IMG/VR virus record: IMGVR_UViG_3300026521_000527
Span: 1 to 64,000 of that record
Source: a virus
Strand: one strand, 5' to 3'
DNA: 64,000 bases
Shown here in pieces: positions 43,797 to 52,421 of the stretch (position 1 is its first letter; each line of letters starts with the position of its first letter). The notes beneath the pieces are model-generated. The model made no database searches. It was not told the origin of the DNA and was given only the letters and a program-made list of their open reading frames with translations. Made by a program: the position numbers and the translations under genes.

Positions 43797-44816
43797 ATGA
43801 ATTTATCTTTTGAATCAATGCACAAGTGTTTTCCAAATAATAAATACAAACATTGGTATATTAATTTAATAGAAAAAGCTAATCTCAGAAGGGGTGGGGA
43901 TATCCCCACCCCTTCTGAGAAACATCATGTGTTTCCAGTTTCAATCTTCGGCAAAAATAAATTAACCGTTAAATTATCTCTTCGTGAGCATTTTATAGCT
44001 CACCTTTTACTCGCAAATATCTATAAAAATAACCCAGAAAATCTTCAAATAAATAAAATAAATTATCAAAAGATGTCAAAAGCAGTTATGTGTTTAATGG
44101 ACACTGATAAATTAAAAAACAGAACTCGATTGGCTTCGAAAGAGTTCGAGTGCACTCGAACTCAAATGCATTTAAATCAAAAGAGATTCTGGAAAAAATA
44201 TTGGTCCGATATTAAAAATAGGAAAGCTGCGAGTCTCAGGCGCAAAAGGTTTCTAAAGAACTCGATCAATAAAAATAAATTAATTCAAATCAATAGAGAA
44301 ATTACTTCACACCCTGAGTTTAAAGCAAAACGTAGTCAATTTCAAAAAGAGTTCTTTAGAAACCTATCTGAAGAAGAAAAAGTAAAACGTATTAGGTTAC
44401 TGAATTCTCCAGAGGCTAAAGAAAAAGCTAGAATTAAACGCAAAGAAACAATTGAAAGAATGACGCCAGAAGAACGTAAAGCGAAGTTTGCAAATAATTT
44501 CACTTTTGAACGGAAAGAGAGACAACGAAATCAAATTAAAGATAGGCTCGCCCTTTTCAAGGGCTCCGAAAAAAGAATGATTGATGTAAAAAACACGACA
44601 GAATTATTTAAATTAATAAAATCTGGTTGGGTTCCGTTGTTTATAAAACATTCCAAATTAATTCAAGCAGTTGAGTCAAAAAAATACTCTCAGAAAGAAG
44701 CAGCTGAAAAAGCACAGATGAGTCACTCTGCTTTTAATAAATTATATAATAAATATATCAGTATTTATAAAAATAAATATAAAGGAATAGAATGTCAATT
44801 AGAGATCACATCCTAG
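43797..44816 (+). CDS. HNH homing endonuclease
   Basis: 339 residues, ATG with CTGGAG upstream. HNH motif: EKHHVFPVSIFGKNKL (residues 41-56), then LREHFIAHLLL (62-72), as in phage homing endonucleases. Basic helical middle (many Lys/Arg) for DNA contact. A helix-turn-helix-like end (SQKEAAEKAQMSHSAFNKLY). Free-standing within fibre genes, as typical for mobile endonucleases that cut phage relatives lacking them. The 38-bp palindrome 43883-43920 codes for the linker just before the catalytic His pair. The end overlaps the next gene by 25 bases. Confidence 0.85.
   Translation: MNLSFESMHKCFPNNKYKHWYINLIEKANLRRGGDIPTPSEKHHVFPVSIFGKNKLTVKLSLREHFIAHLLLANIYKNNPENLQINKINYQKMSKAVMCLMDTDKLKNRTRLASKEFECTRTQMHLNQKRFWKKYWSDIKNRKAASLRRKRFLKNSINKNKLIQINREITSHPEFKAKRSQFQKEFFRNLSEEEKVKRIRLLNSPEAKEKARIKRKETIERMTPEERKAKFANNFTFERKERQRNQIKDRLALFKGSEKRMIDVKNTTELFKLIKSGWVPLFIKHSKLIQAVESKKYSQKEAAEKAQMSHSAFNKLYNKYISIYKNKYKGIECQLEITS
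43883..43920 (+). repeat. 38-bp perfect palindrome directly before HNH active site
   Basis: Arms of 19 bp (TCTCAGAAGGGGTGGGGAT) meeting at GATATC. Locally very GC-rich in an AT-rich gene. Encodes LRRGGDIPTPSE, followed immediately by the catalytic HH. Confidence 0.95.
44142..44163 (+). repeat. 22-bp perfect palindrome inside HNH gene
   Basis: Arms GAGTTCGAGTG centred on GTGCAC. The outer six bases are again GAGTTC/GAACTC. Confidence 0.9.
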
Positions 44817-46369
44817 ATTTAGGTGCAAGACATTTTTTTACTTTCGATAATAAAGAAAAAGATGAAGATGGGATTGAGTCAGAGACACCGACAAAAATAA
44901 AAGATGGTGAATACAGTTTTGTAGAGAGGCCTGTTTGTGAGGGATTTAGATATAGTTTAAAATCAACGAATGCTGATGATGACACGACGAGAACTAACGG
45001 CGCAACTCTTAAAAATCAAAAAGATATTAATACATCATCTGCTAATAAATATTGGAATAATTCAAATGGGACTTGGATGTTCTGGACTAGAATTTATAAA
45101 GCGGATAACCCTTCAGTTATTTATGAACAAGGAGCTAGTGTTAATAATATCGCTTTTATTTCAGGAACAGGGGGACTTTTTTCATTCCAAGCAGCGGATG
45201 ATGAAAGACCATTTTTGATTGCTTTTACTAAATGGCCTATCGAAGAAATGAGAAATTATTTTCTCGTTGGTCGTTGGGAAAAAGCAAGTTATTCTGGAGA
45301 AAGTGACAATAGAATTCTATTTTATGTCAATGGAGTTCTTCAACGAACGATTATGATTTCTGAAAATACTGATGAATTTCCAACACACAGTGGGGATATA
45401 AATGTCGGCAATTCAGACGATAGTCTAAAATATTATAATGATGATACTGTAAAATTCGCAACCAGAAGAAAATGGTTTAATCTTTTCGCTATGTTTACGA
45501 ATAAGGATTTAGCTGAAGCTGATTTTAGAGAAGTGTTCGAAAGAACTGTAATCCCAGAAATTACAATTCAAGCAGATACTGTCATAAATCAACAGAAAGC
45601 TCTTGATGATTTAATTGGTACTCGTTTCGGAAGTGTCAATTGTGCAATCAGAATAGTTCAAGCAACCGACGCAACCGATTATAAATTAATCATCGAAGAT
45701 ATTATGTTTAAACAGAATGAATACATAAAAGATATAAATATTCAGTTCGTTGGAACTGGAAGTCTTTTAGTTGATTGTGCTAATGGAACTAACGTTGAAA
45801 TAGTAAGTACCCCTCCGGAAGTCGAATTGGTTGATGAAACACTTGATGGTGGTGGATCAATATCTGTTCAGCTAGATAGTCTAAGAATTCATAATACTGA
45901 TGACTTAGAAAATATAAATATATCCGGAAATTTATATTTAAAAATAGATTCTGAAGATGATCATCTAGAATTAAATTATCATAATGTTAGAGTCCAAGGG
46001 AAAGTTTTTAACGAGACTGATAAATCAATAACTATCAACGCTAATACAACATGTCATTTAGAAGCAGATCAACCTGGAATTGGGTCAGGTGAGGTAAATA
46101 TTCAAACAACCCATAACTTAACTCTAAATAATGTCATTATTGGATCAGAAGTCCGTCTATATAATAATGATTTAACTGAAGAAATATTTGGAGTAGAAGA
46201 AGCAGATGATAGTGATATTTCAATAGATTATCTTAATAGTTATCCTGGTGCTGTCCTTGTAATTTTCAAAAAAGACTATGAAGTAATAAGAATGGCACTT
46301 GATTTGGGTAATGGTGATATTACTATCCCAATCCAACAACGCAAAGATAAATGGTACACTAACCCATAA
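44792..46369 (+). CDS. Virion protein with LamG/concanavalin-like domain
   Basis: 525 residues, AAAGGA upstream. N-terminal half (about 15-260): NGTWMFWTRIYKADNP, then FLIAFTKWPIEEMRNYFLVG, RILFYVNGVLQRTI and WFNLFAMFTNKDLAEADF is the classic LamG arrangement (display strand, WH/ V-x-x-G-R, FYVNG, and the NKDLAEADF end). C-terminal half is beta-rich, possibly a carbohydrate-binding or fibre tip domain. Second such protein in the window. Likely host-surface binding. Overlaps the HNH gene by 25 bases but has its own ribosome site. Confidence 0.6.
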   Translation: MSIRDHILDLGARHFFTFDNKEKDEDGIESETPTKIKDGEYSFVERPVCEGFRYSLKSTNADDDTTRTNGATLKNQKDINTSSANKYWNNSNGTWMFWTRIYKADNPSVIYEQGASVNNIAFISGTGGLFSFQAADDERPFLIAFTKWPIEEMRNYFLVGRWEKASYSGESDNRILFYVNGVLQRTIMISENTDEFPTHSGDINVGNSDDSLKYYNDDTVKFATRRKWFNLFAMFTNKDLAEADFREVFERTVIPEITIQADTVINQQKALDDLIGTRFGSVNCAIRIVQATDATDYKLIIEDIMFKQNEYIKDINIQFVGTGSLLVDCANGTNVEIVSTPPEVELVDETLDGGGSISVQLDSLRIHNTDDLENINISGNLYLKIDSEDDHLELNYHNVRVQGKVFNETDKSITINANTTCHLEADQPGIGSGEVNIQTTHNLTLNNVIIGSEVRLYNNDLTEEIFGVEEADDSDISIDYLNSYPGAVLVIFKKDYEVIRMALDLGNGDITIPIQQRKDKWYTNP

Positions 46370-46380
46370 AAGGAGATAAA

Positions 46381-46914
46381 ATGAAATATAAAATTATGTC
46401 AAGTACTGGTGGAAATAAAGATTATTTAAATGGAATAATATTTGATTATGTTATACCAAATAAAGAAATAGGTACTGTAGTAAAATGTTTTGGAGATGAG
46501 TACAAAATAACTCAAACTGGAAAAATTTTGGTGCTTAGTAATCTCAATAATGTTTTGACTCTAATGGAAATTGAAGACCCTTTAGATAAAATTAAAAAAG
46601 AAAGTCAAAAGAGTGCAAAAGAACTCAAACCCAATAGAGATTTCGATTTATTTTTAGAAGACAAAACACTAAAATTATATAAAACTCCAGCAACTGAAAA
46701 TTTAACATTCGATGAGTTATTTGGAACTCTAAAGAAAGAATTTTCTTTCATAAAAGAATTAAGAGGAATTGATTTTAATACAGTCTTTGATTACAATGAA
46801 GAATTTGATATATTCACATTCCTTAATGATTGGAATTGGGCAGATGATGAGAGCAAAGAAATTATTAAAAAAGGAACTTGGGGTAGAAAAAACAAGTTCG
46901 ATAGATCTATTTAA
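46381..46914 (+). CDS. Unknown fibre/baseplate-cluster protein
   Basis: 177 residues with AAAAGGAG upstream. The N-terminal ~70 residues are beta-rich and the C-terminal ~80 helical and acidic (TFDELFGTLKKEFSF). Lies in the same operon as LamG and fibre-type genes. Not recognised. Confidence 0.35.
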   Translation: MKYKIMSSTGGNKDYLNGIIFDYVIPNKEIGTVVKCFGDEYKITQTGKILVLSNLNNVLTLMEIEDPLDKIKKESQKSAKELKPNRDFDLFLEDKTLKLYKTPATENLTFDELFGTLKKEFSFIKELRGIDFNTVFDYNEEFDIFTFLNDWNWADDESKEIIKKGTWGRKNKFDRSI

Positions 46915-46925
46915 AAGGATAGTTG

Positions 46926-47414
46926 ATGAAAGTTACATTCGATGGTCCAAATAAATTAATTAAAATAAATGATGATGTAACTTATATTGATGTTGGTACT
47001 GATTTATATAGCGCGTGGAAACATTGGTGGTTAGAAGATGATAATTCTAAATACTCTCAAGCTTTTCGAACATTCGGTGGGGATCCGACAAATGCTGATG
47101 GAACCCAGTTCGCCCCTCAATATTTTTTTCTAATGAATGGTTGGCGAGTGGTCGTCGATGGAACTAATGTTACCTTTCATACGAATCTTTATACAGATGA
47201 GGGGGATTCACCTTATATTGTCGAAAATAATGGTTCAGTAAGTGCAGCTATATCTGACGCTCAAGTTGTAGATCTAAGTAAAAGTATAAATAATAATATC
47301 TGGGAGTTATTATTATCAGAACATCATGAACCTGGATCATTCGGTGAGATAATTCAAAAAATATTAGTAAACACAAGCAGATCAGCCAGCATTGGTATAG
47401 ACCAAGGAGAATAA
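46926..47414 (+). CDS. Phage structural protein (conserved WKxW...GGDP...NGWR family)
   Basis: Start at ATG 46926 with AAAAGGA upstream; an in-frame TTG lies just before. 162 residues. Pattern DLYSAWKHWW ... QAFRTFGGDPTNADG ... YFFLMNGWRVVVDG, then a beta strand and NLYTDEGDSPYI, seen in fibre- or baseplate-associated proteins of diverse large phages. Likely a virion part. Confidence 0.55.
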   Translation: MKVTFDGPNKLIKINDDVTYIDVGTDLYSAWKHWWLEDDNSKYSQAFRTFGGDPTNADGTQFAPQYFFLMNGWRVVVDGTNVTFHTNLYTDEGDSPYIVENNGSVSAAISDAQVVDLSKSINNNIWELLLSEHHEPGSFGEIIQKILVNTSRSASIGIDQGE

Positions 47415-48722
47415 ATGCAAGACGTAAAAAATAATATTATACAATTAGAAGAAAAACTTCAAAAAGAAATTATTCAGAGAAAACATCTGGTTCAAATTTT
47501 TGAAAATAAATATAATAATTTTGAAAAAGAACTAGAGTATTTTATAGATGATTTAAAAACTGATTTTGAAGGGATTAGATTAAATAAACCACCATCTGAT
47601 ATTAATATAGAATTAACTACCTTTAAATTAAATTTTAGAAAATTACTAAAAGTGGTTAAAAATGACACAAAAGAATCATTAAAAAATTTGGCTGATCAAT
47701 TGAAGTTAAGTCATGAAAATTTAGAAAGTATTTTCAATAAAAAACTTCAACAGGCAATAGAGTCACAAAGAACTCTTTTGACGCAAAAATTTAAAAATAT
47801 AAACAATCAATACTCAACATTAAAAGATTCTTTTAGGTTTATAACAGACACAACATTACCAAATTTTGATAAAAGATTAACATCCAGTATTAATAAAATG
47901 CAGAATAATGTTAATCGTATGCAGAATGAATTAAAATCATTGGACACTAGAGTTCAAAAGAACTCAATTGAGCTTCAAAATAAATTCGATGCAGTTATGA
48001 GTTTCTATAAAAAAGAGAATCAATCTTTTAAAGAAAAAATATCGAGCCTGGAGTTCAAAAGAACTCAAACTCTGGAAAATAAAATAAAAAATCTAGAGAC
48101 TCAATTAAAAGATTTACTTGATTCTTTTAATAAAACAAGTAAATCTCCAGCAAGAAATACCATACAAAAAGATTTAAATGAATTAATAACTTCTCAAAAA
48201 GAAATTCAATTAAATTTGGAAATGGTTGAGTCTAGACTCACTCAAGTGAATAAAAATTCAAAAGAGATTGATAACCTAAAAAAAGAAAATATATCTTTAT
48301 CTGAAATAATTAATTCAACTCAAAATACAATAAACCAACATCAATTAAAAATTACATCAATTATTGAGAGGCATCAATCTATTTTAAATACTCAAGATAC
48401 CATTAATAATTCCATAAATCTCATAAAAAAGACTGCATTGGATACTAGAAAAGAGTTTATTCAAGAATTTGAAGATTTAACTATTGAATTTTTAAAGGCA
48501 CGGGGTATATTTGAAAAACATTCGAGAAAAGCAGACGAAAAAATTATCTACCTGGAGTCAAAAATAACTCAAATTGTATCACAAAAAGATAAAGAAATAA
48601 AAGAAGCAAATAAAAAAATTAAAGCTTTGGAGAATAGTCAAAAAGAACTCAAAGAGCAAAATATTTTATTTGAAAATGAATTAAGAGGAATTAAAGAGAG
48701 TATTGATTTATTATCAATATAG
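47415..48722 (+). CDS. Long coiled-coil protein, unknown
   Basis: 435 residues, almost entirely heptad-like and charged, with Lys/Glu/Asn dominance, so a rod-like fibre or tail-associated protein is likely. Ribosome site CAAGGAG. Contains two GAGTTC-AAAA-GAACTC hairpins (47950-47965, 48051-48066), and related partial copies at about 47759 and 48549. No globular domain or enzyme motif recognised. Confidence 0.45.
   Translation: MQDVKNNIIQLEEKLQKEIIQRKHLVQIFENKYNNFEKELEYFIDDLKTDFEGIRLNKPPSDINIELTTFKLNFRKLLKVVKNDTKESLKNLADQLKLSHENLESIFNKKLQQAIESQRTLLTQKFKNINNQYSTLKDSFRFITDTTLPNFDKRLTSSINKMQNNVNRMQNELKSLDTRVQKNSIELQNKFDAVMSFYKKENQSFKEKISSLEFKRTQTLENKIKNLETQLKDLLDSFNKTSKSPARNTIQKDLNELITSQKEIQLNLEMVESRLTQVNKNSKEIDNLKKENISLSEIINSTQNTINQHQLKITSIIERHQSILNTQDTINNSINLIKKTALDTRKEFIQEFEDLTIEFLKARGIFEKHSRKADEKIIYLESKITQIVSQKDKEIKEANKKIKALENSQKELKEQNILFENELRGIKESIDLLSI
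47950..48066 (+). repeat. Two GAGTTC-AAAA-GAACTC hairpins 101 bp apart
   Basis: Identical 16-bp hairpins at 47950-47965 and 48051-48066. They encode VQKNS and EFKRTQ respectively, i.e. two different reading frames, so the DNA/RNA sequence and not the peptide is conserved. Confidence 0.9.
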
Positions 48723-48739
48723 ATAAGAATGGAGAAGAT

Positions 48740-49135
48740 ATGGAAAAAAATAATATCAAACAAGTCGCCGAAAATACAAAGGATATCTATTCTAGAAAAT
48801 TAAATATCCTTATTAAAAAGATCCAAGATCAATCTAAAATTATAAAAGATTTTAAATTAGAATCATACAAAGAGAATTATGATGATTTATTAAAAGAATT
48901 TGATATTTTGAAAAATAAATACATAAAGAGTTCAGAAGAACTCATTGAATTAAAAAAAGAAATGGTTTTACTAAAAAAATTAATTAAAAGTAAAACAGAA
49001 GTTCTAGAAGAAGTTAAAAATAGTAGTAGTTTATTATTTGAAAGCATCTCACAAAATAATAATAAATTAAAAAAAGAAATAATAGAAGATATAGATAAAT
49101 ATGTTGAAAAAAAATTATTAAAGTTATTATCATGA
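48740..49135 (+). CDS. Small coiled-coil protein, unknown
   Basis: 131 residues, ATG preceded by ATGGAGAAG. Lys/Glu-rich with continuous heptads. Resembles a shorter version of the previous gene in composition. A GAGTTC-AGAA-GAACTC hairpin (48928-48943) lies mid-gene. Last gene before the GIY-YIG gene, with which it overlaps by four bases. Confidence 0.4.
   Translation: MEKNNIKQVAENTKDIYSRKLNILIKKIQDQSKIIKDFKLESYKENYDDLLKEFDILKNKYIKSSEELIELKKEMVLLKKLIKSKTEVLEEVKNSSSLLFESISQNNNKLKKEIIEDIDKYVEKKLLKLLS
48928..48943 (+). repeat. GAGTTC-AGAA-GAACTC hairpin
   Basis: Perfect copy inside the 131-residue coiled-coil gene, encoding SSEEL. Confidence 0.85.
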
Positions 49136-49626
49136 TGAAATGTCCGAATGATGCTTTGCTAAAAACTTATAAATTATTTCCAAGATTACATGAGTTTAAT
49201 TATATGAGAGATAAATATTTTATTTATGTTTATCTTAATCCTTTTAAAGAATACAGTACCTCCTATAAATTCAAGGTAAAGGATATTAACTTCTGTTCAG
49301 CATTTGAGCCAATTTATGTGGGTAAAGGGACTAATGGGAATGGTTATAGACACAACCAACATATAAGTGCATTTTTAAATAATAAAGAAAATAACAGTAT
49401 CAAAATAAATATGTTTAAAAACATTGAAAAAGAGATGCAGAAAGCGAAAGAATTAAAACTTGTAAATAAGCCGTGGAATTGGCAAGAATATCAGAAGAGT
49501 TGGGTATTCGTAGTTAGATCATTGAATTCTCAAGAAGAACTTAAACAATTTGAGATGGCAATGATTAATGAAATAGGTACTCGTTGGGATGCAACAGGAC
49601 CTCTAGTAAATAAAATTAAAAATTAA
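49132..49626 (+). CDS. GIY-YIG-type endonuclease-like protein
   Basis: 164 residues (ATG ATG at 49132/49135; no strong ribosome site, so translation is probably coupled to the upstream gene through the ATGA overlap). Motifs: FIYVYLNP (about 30-37), IYVGKGTNGNGYRH (61-74) with the usual Arg, and a later MINEIGTRWDATGPLVNK, i.e. the GIY-YIG strand pair, catalytic Arg region, Glu and C-terminal GPLxN. Such proteins are mobile/homing or repair nucleases in phages. Lies at the end of the fibre operon before the terminator. Confidence 0.6.
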   Translation: MMKCPNDALLKTYKLFPRLHEFNYMRDKYFIYVYLNPFKEYSTSYKFKVKDINFCSAFEPIYVGKGTNGNGYRHNQHISAFLNNKENNSIKINMFKNIEKEMQKAKELKLVNKPWNWQEYQKSWVFVVRSLNSQEELKQFEMAMINEIGTRWDATGPLVNKIKN

Positions 49627-49633
49627 AAATTAA

Positions 49634-49661
49634 AAACTATCTTGGCTAACCAAGATAGTTT
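49634..49661. terminator. Bidirectional terminator hairpin
   Basis: AAACTATCTTGG-CTAA-CCAAGATAGTTT, 12-bp arms, between the convergent GIY-YIG gene (stop 49626) and the minus-strand 131-residue gene (stop 49646). A-run and T-run flanks on both strands; it overlaps the end of the minus-strand gene. Confidence 0.8.
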
Positions 49662-50041
49662 GATCTAATAAATTCCCATTCATTTAAAGAAATTATCTCC
49701 CTAAGAATAAGTCCATCCTTAAAAACAATCTCTAGATGAATTTCATCTATCTCCCCATTATAAACCTTTTTATCATTTATAAATAAAATCTCATTAAGAT
49801 TAATAAAATAATTATTTAGACTAAATAAACTATACTCATGAAATAATTTAAAAGTGCTGTAGTTATTTTTAAATCTCACTGGTTGGTGTTTAGTGCTGCT
49901 TTTATATTTCCAAAATAATTCAGTCTCTATAAACTTAGCACCTCGGTTAATGATTTTCAAATAAGAAATATTATTAAAATTCAAACGAGTACCTCCGAAA
50001 GAGGTACTCAAACCAGTCTTAACTCTATTAAATGTTTTCAT
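49646..50041 (-). CDS. Unknown small protein
   Basis: 131 residues; AAGG six bases before ATG. Beta-rich, aromatic-rich (ETELFWKYKSSTKHQPVRFK). Contains a hairpin GAGTACCTC-N5-GAGGTACTC at 49987-50009 near its start codon. Last gene of a minus-strand operon, 14 bases after the 470-residue gene. Not recognised. Confidence 0.35.
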   Translation of the reverse strand: MKTFNRVKTGLSTSFGGTRLNFNNISYLKIINRGAKFIETELFWKYKSSTKHQPVRFKNNYSTFKLFHEYSLFSLNNYFINLNEILFINDKKVYNGEIDEIHLEIVFKDGLILREIISLNEWEFIRSNYLG

Positions 50042-50055
50042 TAATTACCTTCATC

Positions 50056-51468
50056 TTATTTAAGGGTTTTCTTCATAAGGACTATAAATTTCTCCATAAA
50101 ATTAAGGTATTCATCAAATGACAATTGTAATGAATTATAATTATCATCAAGATAATGATTTATATTTAATTTTAACATCAAGTCTTTCGACATCGCCTCG
50201 AAAATCTCATCAACAATTTCCCTATCCCTAAAATGTTCGTAAAAATATCTCCATAAATGTTTATTTAATAATTCTTTTATGATAACTCTATTCTTTTTAG
50301 CATTAACTCTTTTAAAGAAATTACTATTTACTTTATGATATCTACTTTCCTTAAGAACAGCATTATTTGTAAATTTTAAACTAGTGCTGTAAAAATACAT
50401 ATGATCGACAAATGGCATATTATCTCTATATGAAGCAAATACGTCGAAATAATTTGGTTCGAAAAAATGCTGAGTATAATCATCATCAAGTAATGAAAAA
50501 TCTCTTTTTATTAATTTCTTATTTTTCATTATATGTGAAAATACTAATGAGTTTATAATAAACTTTTTAGGATCTGTTTGAGTTCCATGATCAAATAAGA
50601 GATCGAAATTTTCATGGAAAAGACCTTCAAGTTGTTTAAAATAACCTATCTTCACCTTAGTTAGATTTGTCGCATAAAAACTAAAAAGATTTTTATGAAT
50701 TAATGTTATATAACTACTAAAGATTGCTCTCAGAGTAAATGGATTTTTATTTCTAACAGCGACTAACATTATATATTTAAGAATTTTCTCGACAATAAAA
50801 TCTGGTGTTATCATTAACACATCATAATAAAATTCTCCAATTTTAGTTTTACTATTATATTTCATTAACCACTGTTCAATTAATGATTTGATAGTTAAAG
50901 TAAACTTAGTTAATTCTTCTTTATAAGCAATCAAATCATAAATCTCTCTGATGAAAATTTCAGCTGGATTTTTAGAACCATTAATATTTTTAATACCATT
51001 CTTTTCAAGATACGGCTTGGCAACCTGATCAATAACTTTAAGGAAATAATGATAACTAACTAAAGTCATTCTTTGAACGCCAGTTTCAAACATTGTTAAC
51101 GGAATTGGATCCATGATGTTATCAATAATTGCTTTGAATCTTTCTGCTTCCATCTCCCCCTTTGTGTCCAAAAGAAACTTATGTTCTGTTTTAACATTTT
51201 CATTAATTATTTTAGATACAACTAAACTAAACTCATCAAATAATTCAGCACCAAATTGAGGAATATAATTTTTTTTAGAAGCTTTAAGATTTTTGGAGAC
51301 TAAATTCCAGTCAATAATTTCTTCAAATTTATTATATAACCACGATTGAACTCGAGCATCTATGTTATATTTTTCGAGGTATGCTTCACATACCTCTTCA
51401 ATATCTTTATAATCATATTTTAACTTTACTTCTCGTGATGTGCTTAAATCTTTGCGGACTAACTTCAT
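50056..51468 (-). CDS. Unknown protein, 470 residues
   Basis: ATG at 51468 overlaps the preceding stop (TGATG), with GAGGAG upstream; an in-frame TTG is one codon earlier. Helical, rich in Phe, Tyr, Lys and Asn. No transmembrane helices or enzyme motifs were recognised. Co-transcribed with a phosphoribosyltransferase, so a role in nucleotide or NAD-type metabolism or its regulation is possible but unproven. Confidence 0.35.
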   Translation of the reverse strand: MKLVRKDLSTSREVKLKYDYKDIEEVCEAYLEKYNIDARVQSWLYNKFEEIIDWNLVSKNLKASKKNYIPQFGAELFDEFSLVVSKIINENVKTEHKFLLDTKGEMEAERFKAIIDNIMDPIPLTMFETGVQRMTLVSYHYFLKVIDQVAKPYLEKNGIKNINGSKNPAEIFIREIYDLIAYKEELTKFTLTIKSLIEQWLMKYNSKTKIGEFYYDVLMITPDFIVEKILKYIMLVAVRNKNPFTLRAIFSSYITLIHKNLFSFYATNLTKVKIGYFKQLEGLFHENFDLLFDHGTQTDPKKFIINSLVFSHIMKNKKLIKRDFSLLDDDYTQHFFEPNYFDVFASYRDNMPFVDHMYFYSTSLKFTNNAVLKESRYHKVNSNFFKRVNAKKNRVIIKELLNKHLWRYFYEHFRDREIVDEIFEAMSKDLMLKLNINHYLDDNYNSLQLSFDEYLNFMEKFIVLMKKTLK

Positions 51469-51947
51469 CAATTCTCCTCTGAGTCAAAATGATCCCAAGG
51501 AAATACGACCCATAAATTTTTATTGACCGATTTTCCAAAAATAATATCGGCTTGTGGTTTTTTATTATACGCAGCACACATAATTATATTTTGATTATCA
51601 GTTACTTGATCTTCCAGAAGAGTTCTAATAGACTCAAGTGTATCACCAGTATCATAAATATCATCAACTACAATAATATTCTTAAATTGATTAAAATCAA
51701 GATTGGGTAATTTTATAGACAATTCTCCTTTTTTAGTACCCGAATAGCTTTGAGCAGATACTAAGTCAATATTTCTATTATTAAAAATATAACTTAAAAT
51801 CTGTGCGCTATATAAACCACCTCTAGCGACTGCCAAAATCAAGGTTTCATCCGGGTCACAAATACCATCGTAAGATTCTAAAATTGTATTAGCTATCTTT
51901 TCGGTACTGTCTTCAATTCCTTTATTTGAGATATAATATTTAGTCAT
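51468..51947 (-). CDS. Phosphoribosyltransferase-family protein
   Basis: Start ATG 51947 chosen: GGAGG lies six bases before it and it overlaps the preceding gene's stop. 159 residues, like xanthine/hypoxanthine PRTases. The PRPP-binding motif IIVVDDIYDTGDTLE is at residues 91-105. An earlier LILAVARGGLYSAQI (36-50) is the PP-loop region and VFPWDHFDSE the C-terminal hood. Would transfer a ribose phosphate to a purine-type base (nucleotide salvage). Exact substrate not visible. Confidence 0.8.
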   Translation of the reverse strand: MTKYYISNKGIEDSTEKIANTILESYDGICDPDETLILAVARGGLYSAQILSYIFNNRNIDLVSAQSYSGTKKGELSIKLPNLDFNQFKNIIVVDDIYDTGDTLESIRTLLEDQVTDNQNIIMCAAYNKKPQADIIFGKSVNKNLWVVFPWDHFDSEEN

Positions 51948-52377
51948 TATCAGCCTCCGTTCTTTCCGGAAATTTATATTTAAATACAGGAAATCCATTT
52001 TCTTTTAAGATATCTTGAATGCTTTCACTGACCTCATACATATCACCACCTGGAATATAATCCGGATCTACTGATTGAATAATTCCTTTTTTCGCAGTAG
52101 TTAATCGAATAATATATTTTTTCTCAGTATCAAGGATTAGGTAATTTTTAACTTCAGTATTATTTTTATAGAATTCTTCTGCTTCTTCTGATGTATTAAC
52201 CTCATCAGGTTTTCTAAGAACCTCAATGGATATTAGATTACTCTCTCCGAACATTTTTTGAATCTCTTCTTTTTGCTGTTCGATTTCTAAGTCGCTAATT
52301 AAATCATCTGTTGTTTTTATGCTACCTGATTTATCCACTGGGTTGTTTAGTACTTTTAACTCTGCTGTTTTTTCCAT
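51940..52377 (-). CDS. Unknown acidic protein
   Basis: 145 residues with AAAGGATATTTAA before ATG. Acidic N-terminal 40 residues (DDLISDLEIEQQKEEI), then an alpha/beta segment (NYLILDTEKKYIIRLTTAKK) and a charged end. Overlaps the phosphoribosyltransferase gene, so it may be its partner or regulator. Not recognised. Confidence 0.35.
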   Translation of the reverse strand: MEKTAELKVLNNPVDKSGSIKTTDDLISDLEIEQQKEEIQKMFGESNLISIEVLRKPDEVNTSEEAEEFYKNNTEVKNYLILDTEKKYIIRLTTAKKGIIQSVDPDYIPGGDMYEVSESIQDILKENGFPVFKYKFPERTEADND

Positions 52378-52421
52378 TTAAATATCCTTTAATATTTTAT
52401 AAGCTCATAAAAGCTTCGTAA

